From Platynereis dumerilii (taxonomy: Eukaryota; Annelida; Polychaeta; Phyllodocida; Nereididae): a DNA stretch of 64,000 nt. Shown here piece after piece: positions 46,900 through 57,364 of this stretch. Position numbers and translations under genes: made by a program. The stretch lies in NCBI GenBank assembly GCA_026936325.1, contig JAPTHN010000001.1, positions 130,859,138 to 130,923,137 of the forward strand. Reading direction: 5' to 3'. The notes beneath the pieces were generated by a model. It made no database searches, had not been told where the DNA came from, and saw only the letters and a program-made list of their open reading frames with translations. Within the stretch, counting starts at the first letter, position 1. Every line of letters begins with the position of its first letter.

Positions 46900-47529
46900 A
46901 ATAAGTGACATACAACTATTCCAAATACTTATGAGGATATGAAAAAACATCAGGGTTGTCTGAGTAAAAAACATGACTGTCTAGTGTCTGATATTTGGCA
47001 CTCAGTGTAAATGAAAGATTTGCTGAATTGCTTGATCAGTTATATATCATACCAGGTTGGATATGAGATTGCTTGCGCTACGGTATACATATATCCTCTG
47101 GTATACACAATTTGGAACTACAAATGAAGTGACTCAACTCTGAATATGCCCGATGACATGACCATCAATATTTTGCCGGAGGAGTCACAACTCAATGTTT
47201 GAGCTTAAGCCCCTTGATATGCTGAAGCATTCCTCCCACAGATAGGATCTAGCAGGGAATGTGCAATATCACTCAAAAATCTTAACAGTCTTAATTACTA
47301 TGTTTATATTTTTTATGTTTACGTTTTCCCTGATCTCTATAGATGAACCATATACATGATAGATCTTGATAATTTTGAGCAAAAAGCTGCAAAAAAAGTT
47401 AATGTATTTTGTTATTCAACGCTTTAAAACTTTTCAAAGTAGGGCAGAGTTGGTCAAACTATAGTTTTTACCCTTGGTCATGTTCACATGCGGATGCCAT
47501 ATATCTAGCTGTCTGTCCACCATCCTTGT

Positions 47530-47810
47530 GTACACGATTACTCTCTAACTATTGATTCCAGGATCATCAAACTCACAGGGATTGTGTATAATCACAAGAC
47601 CTTGAATGACTTATGACACCCTAGACCTTGACCTATTACCGTGAAAATGGCAGCCACATTAAAGTTGTGGAAAGATTGTGAACACAATAACTCCATTGAT
47701 ATTGATCTTATGATCACCAAAATCACAGGGGTTGTGTGTCATAGTAAGACCTTGAACGGTTCTTTACATTAGTGACCTTGACCTACTTCTATGACCTTAA
47801 TCTTGAAAAA
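47530..47810 (+). repeat. About 120-bp duplicated segment with TGACCT motifs
   Basis: Two diverged units share 'CACAGGGRTTGTGT', 'AAGACCTTGAA' and 'GACCTTGACCTA'. TGACCTTGA at 47,773-47,781 is the complement of TCAAGGTCA, the extended half-site of ERR/SF-1-type nuclear receptors. Its mirror is at 51,605-51,613. Confidence 0.55.
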
Positions 47811-48164
47811 GAGCTGTATCGCCGGCCGAGGGTAGCACTTGCGTCAGCATGTATTTTTAATGTTTCCCGGCTAGACCGTTGTTGCTCTGTTGGTGCGATA
47901 TCACAAAAATGCAAGTTAGAACCCGACAAAGAGGTGTCTAACTGACTTAGACATCATACTCTTCTTTTATTATACAATTTAACTTATAATTTTTGCAAAA
48001 AAAAACATCATCTGATCGTTTGTTTGCTGTTGTAGACTGAGTCAATCAATCACTAGCCGGGCACTAACATGAAAAATTGTCAGTTAGATACCAGCTTTTC
48101 CAATGGTATAAGTATCTTGGTGATGTCTAATTGATGGTTATGTGTAGATTGTTTCAATGGGCAG

Positions 48165-48246
48165 ATGGATGGATGGATGATTGGGGCTTTACGTCCTGTA
48201 ATTTTGCACTTGGTAGGCTAATTAGGACAGGAGGAGGGCACGGCAA
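48165..48246 (-). mobile_element. 5'-truncated tRNA-type SINE-A in palindrome arm
   Basis: The 3' part of SINE-A (body GGCTAATTAGGACAG and tail with GGATGGATGATTGGGGCTTT on the plus strand). It is flanked by a 13-bp duplication TTTCAATGGGCAG at 48,152-48,164 and 48,247-48,259. This is the mark of target-primed insertion by LINE machinery. Confidence 0.85.
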
Positions 48247-48789
48247 TTTCAATGGGCAGCAGTTAATTGCAAGCTGAGATCACCATTTATGAGGAAAGTT
48301 GCCAAGTAAAAGAGACCTAAAATAAGTGAGAATTTTTAAAACAAAACATCTCAATATTTACCTCTCGGCGCATCATTTTATGCAAAAAGACTGATGAGAT
48401 TCATTCAACTAATATCTTAATATTATCTAGTAATCACACTAAACTTGCGAAGTAATGGTGACTTGACCTATGAGTTATAGAAGTTTAAAGGTAAACAAAC
48501 AGCCAGCCAATGTTATTTCAATGGAGCCAAATGTAATTTACCATTTAATTTTCCTAACCTATACGCATATGCCATTTGAAGGAAAATCAGGAAAACATGC
48601 TGTTGTTGATACTGAATCAGGCCATAAAGTTTATGTCATGACTCATGATCTTACTCACTTTGATTGCATGTTATTGGTTAATAATTTTTAGCTGGTTATG
48701 AGCATCCATTTGAAATGTATTTTACATCGACTCCTGTGGGTGATCACCAAGTGTATGTTTCCATCTATCTGACTTCTGCAGCAGTGCAT

Positions 48790-49265
48790 GTACTTGTTGA
48801 ATGGAAAGCTGTATTTGTCAAAGAACATTTATGCTTTCTTAAAGTGCTTCAATTTCCTTTTTTCGCTCTTTCAGGAGATGCACATATACTGCTGTGTGTT
48901 TATTATATGATTCATGGTCAAATGTTCAAACGAAGGCTGCAAATTTTAATGTTTAGATAATAATAATATCATTATACGCAAACAGATTCGCCATATAGCA
49001 ATTTGTCAATGACCTGTGTCTGTCGTGAATGGGATTCTTTCATTAAATTCTCCTCATGCAGGTTTTTCTAGGCAGCCTGATCATTATCCATCTACCCGGG
49101 GTTACCCATTTCTTAAAAATGTCTTGAATGTGACACAGCAATTCTGGGCAATCCTCTCGAGAAGCAGGAACTAGCTCCACTAAAAGGAAAGGCAAGTGAA
49201 ATAGGCGAGGGCTTAGTTCATTGCCTGTTGGTGGGCTGTTTGTTAGAAATGGAAAAGAAGCCATT
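48790..49265 (+). repeat. DRF module R in palindrome arm
   Basis: Matches 21,690-22,010 and 57,730-58,165 (shared AGCAATTTGTCA.TGACCTG, GGCAGC.TGATCATTA, GGTTACCC.TTTCT). The mirror copy lies at about 50,121-50,596. Confidence 0.65.
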
Positions 49266-49475
49266 CAATCATTTTACGCACAACATTAGAATCTGTAAAA
49301 GAAATTCTTTCTGGAGTATAAAATATGAAAACAGCCGGCAATGCATGCACCCTTGCCTCGGGCATCTTGATTTACCCCTTATATGTCGCCCAATTTCATT
49401 TGCCCACTATAGCATATTCAGAAACTAAAGATGTGTGTATGTATGTATGACTGTATGTTTCATATATTTCTTATC

Positions 49476-49910
49476 TATTACATTGCTACATTATTCACGT
49501 TTTTTAAAAAGAGCAAATAAAATAATCAATCAATCATCTATCCCACGGAAGATAATACTTTCGTGACTCTTCTCAGGTCATTCGGTCGACTCGTTGCGGG
49601 TGTTCATCTCCTGGCAAAGCGGCACGTGCAATGTTATGCATGTGGAATCGTTTTTGATGATCTTTCAAGGACAGAAATGTTGACAGTCATGGCAGCAGGC
49701 AACGACAAATATGGCTGAATAAAATGGTAAATTTCAAGAGGTTAGACATGTTTTTTTGGGGACAGTGATCTTTGGGATTTGTGGAAGCACTTGGGAAAGT
49801 TTGTTGGGGTTGTCATTGCGTAATTATGTGAAATGTTTTTGTAATCATACCTACTTTGGCATTTTTGTGGAATACCTTGACAACAGGCTACATCATGACA
49901 AAAGGGGCTT
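49476..49910. other. Palindrome spacer
   Basis: 435 bp of sequence unique to the centre, with an AATCAATCAATC run at about 49,520-49,540 and otherwise no recognisable feature. It is not itself symmetric. Confidence 0.8.
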
Positions 49911-52101
49911 GATAAGAAATATATGAAACATACAGTCATACATACATACACACATCTTTAGTTTCTGAATATGCTATAGTGGGCAAATGAAATTGGGCGA
50001 CATATAAGGGGTAAATCAAGATGCCCGAGGCAAGGGTGCATGCATTGCCGGCTGTTTTCATATTTTATACTCCAGAAAGAATTTCTTTTACAGATTCTAA
50101 TGTTGTGCGTAAAATGATTGAATGGCTTCTTTTCCATTTCTAACAAACAGCCCACCAACAGGCAATGAACTAAGCCCTCGCCTATTTCACTTGCCTTTCC
50201 TTTTAGTGGAGCTAGTTCCTGCTTCTCGAGAGGATTGCCCAGAATTGCTGTGTCACATTCAAGACATTTTTAAGAAATGGGTAACCCCGGGTAGATGGAT
50301 AATGATCCGGCTGCCTAGAAAAACCTGCATGAGGAGAATTTAATGAAAGAATCCCATTCACGACAGACACAGGTCATTGACAAATTGCTATATGGCGAAT
50401 CTGTTTGCGTATAATGATATTATTATTATCTAAACATTAAAATTTGCAGCCTTCGTTTGAACATTTGACCATGAATCATATAATAAACACACAGCAGTAT
50501 ATGTGCATCTCCTGAAAGAGCGAAAAAAGGAAATTGAAGCACTTTAAGAAAGCATAAATGTTCTTTGACAAATACAGCTTTCCATTCAACAAGTACATGC
50601 ACTGCTGCAGAAGTCAGATAGATGGAAACATACACTTGGTGATCACCCACAGGAGTCGATGTAAAATACATTTCAAATGGATGCTCATAACCAGCTAAAA
50701 ATTATTAACCAATAACATGCAATCAAAGTGAGTAAGATCATGAGTCATGACATAAACTTTATGGCCTGATTCAGTATCAACAACAGCATGTTTTCCTGAT
50801 TTTCCTTCAAATGGCATATGCGTATAGGTTAGGAAAATTAAATGGTAAATTACATTTGGCTCCATTGAAATAACATTGGCTGGCTGTTTGTTTACCTTTA
50901 AACTTCTATAACTCATAGGTCAAGTCACCATTACTTCGCAAGTTTAGTGTGATTACTAGATAATATTAAGATATTAGTTGAATGAATCTCATCAGTCTTT
51001 TTGCATAAAATGATGCGCCGAGAGGTAAATATTGAGATGTTTTGTTTTAAAAATTCTCACTTATTTTAGGTCTCTTTTACTTGGCAACTTTCCTCATAAA
51101 TGGTGATCTCAGCTTGCAATTAACTGCTGCCCATTGAAATTGCCGTGCCCTCCTCCTGTCCTAATTAGCCTACCAAGTGCAAAATTACAGGACGTAAAGC
51201 CCCAATCATCCATCCATCCATCTGCCCATTGAAACGATCTACACATAACCATCAATTAGACATCACCAAGATACTTATACCATTGGAAAAGCTGGTATCT
51301 AACTGACAATTTTTCATGTTAGTGCCCGGCTAGTGATTGATTGACTCAGTCTACAACAGCAAACAAACGATCAGATGATGTTTTTTTTTGCAAAAATTAT
51401 AAGTTAAATTGTATAATAAAAGAAGAGTATGATGTCTAAGTCAGTTAGACACCTCTTTGTCGGGTTCTAACTTGCATATTTGTGATATCGCACCAACAGA
51501 GCAACAACGGTCTAGCCGGGAAACATTAAAAATACATGCTGACGCAAGTGCTACCCTCGGCCGGCGATACAGCTCTTTTTCAAGATTAAGGTCATAGAAG
51601 TAGGTCAAGGTCACTAATGTAAAGAACCGTTCAAGGTCTTACTATGACACACAACCCCTGTGATTTTGGTGATCATAAGATCAATATCAATGGAGTTATT
51701 GTGTTCACAATCTTTCCACAACTTTAATGTGGCTGCCATTTTCACGGTAATAGGTCAAGGTCTAGGGTGTCATAAGTCATTCAAGGTCTTGTGATTATAC
51801 ACAATCCCTGTGAGTTTGATGATCCTGGAATCAATAGTTAGAGAGTAATCGTGTACACAAGGATGGTGGACAGACAGCTAGATATATGGCATCCGCATGT
51901 GAACATGACCAAGGGTAAAAACTATAGTTTGACCAACTCTGCCCTACTTTGAAAAATTTTAAAGCGTTGAATAACAAAATACATTAACTTTTTTTGCAGC
52001 TTTTTGCTCAAGATCTATCATGTATATGGTTCATCTATAGAGATCAGGGAAAACGTAAACATAAAAAATATAAACATAGTAATTAAGACTGTTAAGATTT
52101 T
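49911..52101 (-). repeat. Palindrome right arm
   Basis: The inverted partner of 47,276-49,475. Its outer end is CTGTTAAGATTTT at 52,089-52,101. The sequence beyond (52,102 on) does not continue the DRF sequence that abuts the left end, so no empty site or TSD can be defined. Confidence 0.92.
51140..51221 (+). mobile_element. Truncated SINE-A, mirror copy
   Basis: The same truncation and the same duplicated flank (CTGCCCATTGAAA at 51,127-51,139 and 51,222-51,234) as the copy at 48,165-48,246. It was copied with the arm. Confidence 0.85.
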
Positions 52102-52315
52102 AAAAGAGCCAGGAAATCCACTGCACAATGAGTATAAATTCTCGAGCTCTGGCAAAGGACTAAACTAGTTATTAAATGTCACCTGTACGACAAACAAGCA
52201 GATATGGCAATGCTATAATCTAGAATCAGGTATTATGACTTTGGAAACAAATGAAATGTGTATGTGTATCATAGAAGGTTTTTCACACAGATCGATGTTG
52301 TTGTTAGACTTTTGT
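52102..52315. other. No recognisable feature
   Basis: About 200 bp between the palindrome and a DRF copy, with no repeat or coding signal seen. Confidence 0.4.
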
Positions 52316-52319
52316 TGCA

Positions 52320-53320
52320 TGATGTCAGTGGAGCATAATTCAATTGGTTGTCCAATTAGGTGTGTGGTGTGGCAAACCTGGAGAAGTCTAGGAACCCCTT
52401 TTCAGCCTAAGGGTATAACCGAATTTTGAAGGAATGTGGCATGGGAAGTACAACCTCTTTTGTATGCTCCTTGGCAGTTCGGCCACCTTGTACAGTGCTC
52501 AGTCACATCATCAATGCCCTCAGCACATACACGCAGGCCTTAATTGGGACAAGAGCTATCTACCAGCAGACTTTAATTCCAGTTTGATGCTAACAAGTGG
52601 CTGACTGAAGATAGCAATGTCAGCGGAAAAACCTTGTTATTGCCCTCATAAATGTTGTTTGCTCAAGACCTGCATATCAATTACCAGCACTCTAAACATC
52701 AGTCATGATTAATTATTACTGGCATAAAGCATAATAATTAAGAAAATGATATGAGAGGCTAAACACAGCTGTAGGCTTTCATTCCGTGCATGTTATTGGA
52801 TAAGACAAGTGGCACCCTAACCAAGTGATAGTTTGAACTTTATAAACCATGTTTGCTGTGACATTGACCCCAAACATAACTTCATTTGTTTAGTTATCTG
52901 CGATTAAAAATATCCAATAATGTCCCATGACACACCAAGCAGCAGGCAACGATGTAATGAATTTATTTGATGTAATATTTATGAGATTCCTCACCAAGGA
53001 AATTGAAGGAATTTGCATTACACAGCCTGGCCAGAGAATTGTCACCAAGGAAACAATATTCAATATCAAAATTTGAATTCTTAAACATGGCTTCCAGATA
53101 TTCAGGCAACCACTTATCACAGAGCCATCCAGTATAGTTTTGTTGGTTCCACATTGGCTAGAAGCCGGGGAATCTGACCCAGTTTAAAATGACATCACAG
53201 CTTTTTGTTATTCTACATATATTGCAATGCTAGAATAGAGTCATCTCAGACATCACAGTTCAACAGCATAGAAAAGAACTTGAGATTCCACAAAAATATG
53301 ATGAGGACTGTAATATTTGC
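52320..53320 (+). repeat. DRF copy: modules C, D and distal part
   Basis: Contiguous match to C and D of the 41.5-42.5 kb copy (AATTCAATTGGTTGTC, GTGGCTGACTGAAGATAGCA, GCAGGCAACGATGTAATGAA), followed by the segment also found at 16,315-16,470. It lacks the hAT insertion and so gives a second empty site. Confidence 0.75.
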
Positions 53321-53475
53321 AACATCTAGCATATTAACCTAGTGTGCTACAGTACGCTTATCTAGCACATTGCCAATTTACATGCAGGATCTAGCAGTTG
53401 TGTAGATGCAGTGTCAAGCTCACTTGTATAAATGCAAGATCTACACAAGATTTAGATCTTGCAAGTAGACAAGTA

Positions 53476-53975
53476 CAGTACAAACCAGAATAAAGTACGA
53501 CTGCCCCAACAGGAAGGAAGAATCAGCCACATGCTTAATTCCCTGTCAGCATGCCTCGGCGGTCCAACGTCGGCCCAGCGTCAGTCCGATGTCAGTAGCA
53601 TCGGACCAGCTTCGGGCCGACGTTGGATCGCTGAGGCACGCTGATAGGGATTTACCCTTTCACACCTTTTGGCTCCTTCCAAATCCCTTTCTACTTTAAA
53701 CTACCTTTTAAAATTACATTTAATTCACATTCAGACAACACCAATTTTAACTACTTCATCCCCATTGTGTTTGATTTCTTTAATATTATTAATCTTTGCT
53801 GAGTGCAATTTCATTGACAGCTGTTTTAATAGAGTTTTTAATATGGGATAAGGTTGTGGTGAGGAGTCAAAGGTAGTCGTAAGGAGATTTGGGGTGGAGA
53901 GGAGAAAGGAGGGCAAAATAGGTAAACAGAGGACTTCTGACAGGAAATTTTCTTACTTTATTTTGGTTTGTACTG
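53476..53975. mobile_element. 500-bp TA-flanked MITE
   Basis: TIRs CAGTACAAACCAGAATAAAG (complement TTATTTTGGTTTGTACTG, one mismatch) are flanked by TA at 53,474-53,475 and 53,976-53,977, Tc1/mariner-like. It contains the nested hairpin at 53,539-53,651. Short open frames inside carry no domain. Confidence 0.8.
53539..53651. repeat. GC-rich fold-back element
   Basis: Arms of about 50 bp share CCCTRTCAGC, CTCGGCG.TCCAACGTCGG and its complement, around the loop TCAGTAG. It is much richer in GC than its host element. There is no coding. Confidence 0.75.
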
Positions 53976-54262
53976 TATACTATAATACATCTACACAAGT
54001 GCAAGATCTTCCATGTAGACAAGTGTGCTTGATACTGTATCTACATAAGTGCTAGATCTTGCATGTAGACAAGTGTGATAGATACAGAATTGAGACAAGA
54101 AAGCAATACAATGTCATCTACACAAGTGCTAGAATTTGCGTGTAAACAAATGCCAGATCTTCCACACAAGTGCTAGACCTTGCATGTACACTAGTGTTCT
54201 GGATAATGCATATACACAGGTGCTATATGTTACATGTACACAAGTGATATACCGGATGATGC

Positions 54263-54317
54263 ATAAACTTATTGCAAAATCTAGCACATTTTGTGCTAGA
54301 TTTTGCAATAAGTTTAT
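54263..54317. repeat. Perfect 26-bp inverted repeat, 3-bp loop
   Basis: The left arm (54,263-54,288) starts ATAAACTTATTGCAAAATCT and ends AGCACA. The right arm (54,292-54,317) is its exact complement; the loop is TTT. It closes the minisatellite and shares its CTAGCACA/TGTGCTAG core, so it may derive from two units in inverted order. Confidence 0.9.
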
Positions 54318-54619
54318 AATTATGAAGTGTCATTTCTGACTGTCATGTCGCATGATGTCTGTTATAATGCCTGTCTCAAGATGCTCCCTCAGTGTGCCAT
54401 TGACATCATCTGTCCCTCCCTGTCCTTCGCGGAAATACTCTTCTGCAATTCCATACTCAAGACAGATTAAGATCGAATGAAGCAGGATGGAGTTCTCAGA
54501 AAAAACCATGTCATGCATTTCTTATGGTATACACTCTAAGACATTAAAAGCACATAGGGGGCTTAGAAATACACGTACCAAATACCAATGGGTTGTCAAT
54601 AGAAACCTCTGAGGTTCTA

Positions 54620-54876
54620 TGTTTTGTTTTGTTTGTATGTGTTTTACGCCTCAGCAGCACCTTAGTGGGCTATATCGAGGCAGGTGATCGCCGTATGATG
54701 ATGAGATGAGAAGACTGTGAGTCTGGTACATACCCTATTAATTCAGGGATGCCCAGGGTCGTTCAGTTGCCCAAGCATAGAACACTGGATACAACCCGCC
54801 TCCATTTAATGTCCCATGGGCTCGGACTAAATTGAGTTCCGGGGTGGGATTCGAACCCACGCCCCCAGAGCCAGTG
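54620..54876 (-). mobile_element. tRNA-type SINE-B
   Basis: On the minus strand it has a GGGTTCGAATCCCACC B box (54,844-54,859), then a body with CCCATGGGACATTAAATGGA, and ends in an A-rich ACAAACAAAACAAAACA tail. It is flanked by an 11-bp duplication CTGAGGTTCTA at 54,609-54,619 and 54,877-54,887. The A box region is missing or cut, so the 5' end is truncated. Confidence 0.85.
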
Positions 54877-54960
54877 CTGAGGTTCTACTCACAGATATGT
54901 CAAAGTGCATCAGCATAGATGAGATGCGTCATACATGAAGGAGTAAGATAGATAGATATA

Positions 54961-56580
54961 TGAGGGGTTTTCCAAAAGTTCTGTCCAACTAGTCATAACT
55001 TTTGCAAGATTTGATGTAGAAACATCATATATGGCCAAGAAAATATTGACGTGATTTGGAAATAATTAACAAAAAATCAGATCACAGAAATAAAAATAAA
55101 TGCTTAATCTGTTTCCATGGAAACCAGAAGTCATGAAATGCGGCCCAGATTTTTTAGTGCTCTTAAAAAGAAATTAAAACCTGCCTGCATTATCTGTGTC
55201 TTGACTTATTGAATTGAAGTATATTCACATTTATTATTTTCATTAAATACAATCAGTTAATTGTAACATCATTAATGATAATGTAAATTGGTGTTCTTCT
55301 CATATCTCAGTTACTTTACCATCAATCATGCAGTTACTCAGTTTCTTATGAGACACATTTTTTGGATAAGGATGACATTATGTATACCCACTATCTTTCT
55401 TTAATTTTATTTGATAAAAACTAGCAGAGAGAGTAAGAACCTTCTTTATCATACATACAAGGAAGACAGCATGAGTGATGAAACCAAACGAAGGTTGTAC
55501 AAACTTTTTCTGAATGAAGAGAACACACATTGGCAAACCCAAGAAAAGAAGACTGCACAATTTCAAAACAGACCTAAACATGCCGACTGAGGTATTTAGA
55601 CATGGTTAGAAAGTACCAGGTATGAGAAAATGTGCTCACTTTCCCAGTCATTAGTTTTTGAAGTTGTGAAATGGATATGAATGTTTTGAACGTATTCTGT
55701 GCAATATATCTTGTAATAATTACATATTTTGACAAGATATATCAAGTATGTGTTTGTTAGCCAGCTCTCAATCGCATTTCATGACTTCTGGTTTCCATAG
55801 AAACAGATCAACAATTTATTTGTACTTCTATGATATGATTTTTTGGGGATCATTTGAAAATTACCTTTATATCAACCCGGGGGGGAGGGTTGGTCCAGTG
55901 GTAGCGTGCTGGACTGTCAATCGCTGGGTCCAGGGTTCGAATCCAGCTCTTGCCGGGTCACCTGGGCCTATGTTGGACGGCTGTTTCAATCATCCTTCGC
56001 CTCATTGCCGTGTCCTCCTCCTGTCCTAATTAGCCTACCAAGTGCATAAATACAGGACGTAAAGCCCCAATCATCCATCCTCTATATCAACTGACCAAAA
56101 ATATCATTTTTCTGTATAAAATCTAGCAAAAGTTGTGACAGGTTGGACAGAACTTATGAAAAACCAATCGTATACAAATAGTCTGTGAAACACGAACAGT
56201 GATCTAAATATATGGACTATAGGGCATTGGATATATAAGGTAAGAGGAAATTTACTCAGCATCAAGTTCATTATTTTAAGAATTTGGGAAATGTTAGGTA
56301 TCTTTTTTAATAGGTTTCCTGTCCTGTATCCCTGGTATAAATTGAATTTTTTGACAAGATATATATAATGAATCGGTGTCTCTAAAAGTGCGCTGGGCCG
56401 CATTTCCTGACTTTTGGCTTCCATGGCAACTTATTAACCATTTATTTTTGTTTCTTTGATCTGATTTTTAGAGGATCATTCGCAAATTACTTCATTATTA
56501 TCTGACCCAAAAATCATCTTTCTGTTTTAAATATTGCAAAAGTTATGGCAAGTTGGACAGAACTTTTGGAAAACCCCTCG
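54961..56580. mobile_element. Mariner-like TIR element with duplicated right end
   Basis: TIRs of about 190 bp begin TGAGGGGTTTTCCAAAAG and CGAGGGGTTTTCCAAAAG (complement), flanked by TA at 54,959-54,960 and 56,581-56,582, within a GATA-type run. The right-end sequence occurs a second time at 55,770-56,168, interrupted by SINE-A. No transposase is recognised. CCATGG-centred palindromes (GTTTCCATGGAAAC at 55,111-55,124) occur in each end. Confidence 0.75.
55877..56082 (+). mobile_element. Full-length tRNA-type SINE-A
   Basis: The A box TGGTCCAGTGG (55,891-55,901) and B box GGTTCGAATCC (55,934-55,944) match the pol III consensus at normal spacing. The unique body follows, with TCCTAATTAGCCTACCAAGT and a CATCCATCC tail. 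A perfect 9-bp duplication TATATCAAC lies at 55,868-55,876 and 56,083-56,091. It is transcribed, if at all, by RNA polymerase III from its own boxes. Confidence 0.93.
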
Positions 56581-56582
56581 TA

Positions 56583-56897
56583 TAGATAGATATGGTAATT
56601 TCAGTCCTCTAAGCCCAGTTCTGGGTGCTCACAAGGATTGATTGATGAGATGGGAGAGAGCGGGAGTCCTCAACATGTTACACACATGAGGGATCTTTTA
56701 CTTGCCCACTATGCCCAGCATAGACACTGATACAAGGGGCCGCCTATTGAATGTCTCATCCGAACGACTTTCAGCTGGGATTTTGCTCATGAAGGTCCAC
56801 TGAAAATTTTGGGTTCCTCACCCGGGGTTTGAACCCATGCAGGCAAAGACCTTGAGCGGAGCAGGCGGGCACCTAAGCCACTTGGCAACTCAGGTGA
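56583..56897 (-). mobile_element. tRNA-type SINE-C
   Basis: On the minus strand an exact A box TGGCTTAGGTG (56,871-56,881) and a weaker B box GGTTCAAACCC (near 56,825) head a body with GGATGAGACATTCAATAGGC. Similar strings recur in the central domain of several invertebrate SINE families as I recall them. The 3' end is a GATA-type run into which the mariner-like element appears to have inserted. Confidence 0.7.
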
Positions 56898-57084
56898 ATC
56901 AGGCGTGTGTGGGTGAATCCGAGTTTCATGTTGTGCTTCATTTGTTATAGGACATTGCATGTACACAGCCACCTTTGCCACCCTTCTTATAGATGTATGA
57001 AGTCTGTGATTGAGTCAAACGTACCCTTTGCTCATAATATTATGGAGGCACACCTCTAGAGGTTCCACAGATCGGCACGTCTAA

Positions 57085-57364
57085 GGGGGTGACCATTTAA
57101 TAATCGGAGAGGGGCTTGAAGCTTACCTCGCGGGAAATTATTTATTTCACTGTAACTGTAACAGAGGTGGCAATTATTTATTTCAAGCGCACAAAGTCCC
57201 CGAATATTCATTCCTAAATCAAGCAACGTCTTGCTAAGAGATACCCATACCAGAAATTGTTTATTTCAAGAAAGAATCCAAGTATTTCACGAGAACTTGC
57301 AAGAAATTATTTTTAAAACACACCAAGCTCCCCCCCCCCCGGATATAAAATTTATGGTCCCCCC
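57085..57364. mobile_element. Harbinger-like MITE with TAA duplication
   Basis: The ends GGGGGTGACCATTTAATA and the complement of GGGGGGACCATAAATTTT lie between TAA copies at 57,082-57,084 and 57,365-57,367. Both fit PIF/Harbinger. The interior has about five repeats of GAAATTATTTATTTCA-like units and a long C-run. Confidence 0.65.

Larger units (their letters stand above)
42757..47276 (-). repeat. Right arm of the 4.5-kb inverted duplication
   Basis: The inverted partner of 28,426-32,995. On the plus strand it ends with DRF module F (about 47,040-47,276), in the same orientation as module D at 42.3-42.7 kb. In the 21.7-27.0 kb copy D and F are adjacent, so here the rest of the arm looks like material lying between D and F. 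Confidence 0.9.
47276..49475 (+). repeat. Palindrome left arm
   Basis: The reverse complement of 49,911-52,101, with coordinates summing to 99,386 near the centre and 99,377 at the outer ends. Only a few differences were seen in 2.2 kb, for example near 47,917 (against about 51,480) and 48,150 (against 51,236). All open frames in one arm are repeated unchanged in the other. It contains a tandem repeat, a truncated SINE and DRF module R. No gene was recognised. Confidence 0.92.
53390..54262 (+). repeat. Minisatellite of CACAAGTGCTAGATCTTGCA units, interrupted
   Basis: Degenerate units of roughly 45-60 bp built from ACAAGTGCTAGATCTTGCAT, GTAGACAAGTGT and a GATACTG-type spacer. About eight units occur in 53,977-54,262 and two or three at 53,395-53,474. 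The element at 53,476-53,975 splits the array. Confidence 0.75.

Noticed and set aside
28426-47276. Retrovirus-like or LTR element with the direct repeat B as LTRs
   Set aside because: The 690-bp direct repeats lack TG...CA ends and a TSD, and no retroviral domain is recognisable between them; B is part of a larger dispersed repeat.
48470-50916. Frames repeated exactly in both palindrome arms, looking like conserved genes
   Set aside because: Identity comes from the recent inverted duplication, not selection; no domain is recognisable.
55877-55950. Possible genuine tRNA gene
   Set aside because: A and B boxes are good, but the acceptor stem does not pair and the unit continues into a shared body, with TSD and three other copies; it is a SINE.
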